The translations under genes were made by a program, and so were the position numbers. Positions 5,939 to 6,982 of a DNA stretch of 6,982 nucleotides are shown here, piece by piece. Below the pieces are notes generated by a model that did no database searches, was not told the origin of the DNA, and saw only the letters and a program-made list of their open reading frames with translations. Every line of letters begins with the position of its first letter. The first letter of the stretch is position 1. The stretch is from an uncultured Porphyromonadaceae bacterium. Lineage in GTDB: Bacteria > Bacteroidota > Bacteroidia > Bacteroidales > Muribaculaceae. The DNA lies in assembly GCA_947175455.1 (NCBI GenBank), contig CAMWMW010000088.1:1-6982 (forward strand). The letters run 5' to 3'.

Positions 5939-6504
5939 TTTTCCGATAATCCTGCTTTTCCGAATCGTTTCCACCTTTCATTATCCACCCCTTCATCGCA
6001 GTTTGTCTCCCGAGCCATGGCAAAAAGAAGATCTGAAAGACGATTGACATACCTCAGCAACTCCTCTTCAACCTTATCCTCGCAGTCGAGCTGCCACAGA
6101 CGGCGTTCGGCACGACGGCACACCGTGCGTGCGTGATGAAGGAACGCAGCGGCTCTGCATCCTCCGGGAAGCACGAAATCCTGACTCATGCATCCCTTCT
6201 CACTGATTGCGTCAAGCCGCCTTTCAATCGTCCCGACAGCATCCGCAGGCAACCGGCGCGGATTGACGCCACGCGATTCCGACGGAGTCGCCACAATGCT
6301 CATCGCGGTCATCAGATTTACCTGTATGTCGCGCAATAGAGCGTCCTTTTCCTCATCGTCAATAAACGACCGTACTATGCCTATCAGGCTGTTGAGCTCA
6401 TCGAGCGTACCGTTTGCCTCGATGCGGATATCCGTCTTCGAAACCCTTGCGCCGCCATGAATGCCGGTCGTTCCCGAATCACCCCTGCGTGTGTATATCT
6501 TCAT
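5935..6504 (-). CDS. pduO: ATP:cob(I)alamin adenosyltransferase, PduO type
   Basis: Transfers the adenosyl group of ATP to cob(I)alamin-type corrinoids, forming the Co-C bond. It is a trimeric four-helix-bundle enzyme of the PduO/MMAB family, 189 residues, a typical length. The ATP-binding N-terminus is intact (MKIYTRRGDSGTTG, 1-14; SKTD with RIEANGTLDELNS, 22-39). FVLPGG is at 110-115, the RxxxRRAERR helix at 126-135 (Arg126, Arg130, Glu133 equivalent to human MMAB active-site residues), and YVNRLSDLLFAMAR at 152-165. The start is fixed by the family N-terminus, with AGGA four bases upstream on the minus strand. It therefore overlaps the end of cbiA by 26 bases. Its placement between cbiA and cobQ fits adenosylation before the later amidations. 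It is not the CobA/BtuR fold, which lacks these motifs. Confidence 0.94.
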   Translation of the reverse strand: MKIYTRRGDSGTTGIHGGARVSKTDIRIEANGTLDELNSLIGIVRSFIDDEEKDALLRDIQVNLMTAMSIVATPSESRGVNPRRLPADAVGTIERRLDAISEKGCMSQDFVLPGGCRAAAFLHHARTVCRRAERRLWQLDCEDKVEEELLRYVNRLSDLLFAMARETNCDEGVDNERWKRFGKAGLSEK

Positions 6505-6982
6505 ATAATCCTGAAATATCTTTTTGTCCGAAATAGAGATGCGTATATCCGGCTATGGCGTTTCCGCACCGATACAACGGTGTGGAGACCCGTGTTCCTC
6601 TTACATCATACTGCTGCGCCGGATATATATATTCTTTGATTCCATCCTCTTCAATAACGGACGAATAGTGAAATTCATGTCCGCGTATCGAGAAGTTTTT
6701 TGCTTTTACGCTCCGGTATCCGAGGTGCAGACGCGCACCTTCCATTGTAGCGCGCAACGGCAACACACCGCACATCTCCGCGCCATCTATCTCTTTGCCG
6801 AGATAGAGCATCCCTCCGCATTCGGCAAGCGCGTATCCTCCTCGATTTATATAATCCTTTATCGACTTCCTCATCGTGACATTGGCGGCAAGACGCATAG
6901 CATATAGTTCGGGATACCCGCCGGGAAGATAAAGGAATCCGGCCTCGGGCATCCGTTCGTCGCGCAAAGGGGAGAATCTCAC
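6479..6982 (-). CDS. cbiA: Cobyrinate a,c-diamide synthase (CbiA/CobB), C-terminal glutaminase part (5' end outside window)
   Basis: The last 167 codons of a longer minus-strand gene, open to the right edge; a GTG at 6982 is only an internal codon. CbiA amidates the a and c carboxylates of the corrin ring with glutamine and ATP. What remains is the class I glutamine amidotransferase-like domain. Visible are FSPLRDERMPEAGFLYLPGG with YPELYA (3-28), the nucleophile Cys55 in ALAECGGMLYLG, a GYR strand (88-90), GHEFHYS (101-107) and the closing AGYTHLYF (144-151). The GGYPE and GHEFHYS signatures separate it from CobQ. The N-terminal synthetase domain with its P-loop should lie just outside. The protein ends EDIHTQG, and these codons double as the start of the adenosyltransferase gene. 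It is the first gene of the operon seen here. Confidence 0.92.
   Translation of the reverse strand: MRFSPLRDERMPEAGFLYLPGGYPELYAMRLAANVTMRKSIKDYINRGGYALAECGGMLYLGKEIDGAEMCGVLPLRATMEGARLHLGYRSVKAKNFSIRGHEFHYSSVIEEDGIKEYIYPAQQYDVRGTRVSTPLYRCGNAIAGYTHLYFGQKDISGLYEDIHTQG

Noticed and set aside
5231..6136. Long plus-strand open frame of 301 codons opposite cobQ and pduO
   Set aside because: Composition is rich in His, Arg and Cys with no family pattern, and the minus strand carries unmistakable catalytic motifs across the same bases.

Overview
The window reads as a Bacteroidota chromosome, most likely Bacteroidales. This rests on inference from three things. The integrase remnant carries the SHTAR...MMHVSGHKTQ...YMDY signature that I associate with Bacteroidales integrases. 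The cobalamin proteins have a Bacteroides-like look. Classical -35/-10 promoters are absent. No rRNA or other taxonomic marker is present, so genus cannot be given.

Left part (about 1-2470), visibly AT-rich and accessory in character. It opens with the 3' end of an McrC-type restriction endonuclease subunit (1-624, plus strand, cut by the window edge). The McrC reading frame runs straight into the catalytic 3' fragment of a tyrosine recombinase read in another frame (about 584-850), a sign of mobile-element decay or deletion. On the minus strand follows a small two-gene unit that I cannot name: a protein of about 226 residues with a glycine-rich hydrophobic loop and a C-terminal membrane anchor (1166-1846), overlapped by a gene for a small protein with two membrane segments (936-1181). 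About 620 bases without a convincing gene then separate this from the right half. They hold an imperfect inverted repeat (1912-2040) and a compact structured element (2268-2361) that could be a plus-strand small RNA.

Right part (2471-6982), more GC-balanced, is one tightly packed minus-strand operon for the late steps of adenosylcobalamin synthesis. In order of transcription it holds the C-terminal glutaminase half of cobyrinate a,c-diamide synthase (cbiA, cut by the right edge), a PduO-type ATP:cob(I)alamin adenosyltransferase, cobyric acid synthase (cobQ/cbiP), an L-threonine-O-3-phosphate decarboxylase-like aminotransferase (cobD/cobC type) and adenosylcobinamide-phosphate synthase (cbiB). 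Gene order follows the pathway: a,c-amidation, adenosylation, amidation of the remaining side chains, making of the aminopropanol phosphate arm, and its attachment. Every junction overlaps (26, 4, 8 and 4 bases), so translation is probably coupled throughout. The operon promoter and any B12 riboswitch would lie beyond the right edge. Nucleotide-loop genes (cobU, cobS, cobT) do not follow cbiB; the operon stops at the edge of the AT-rich accessory stretch.
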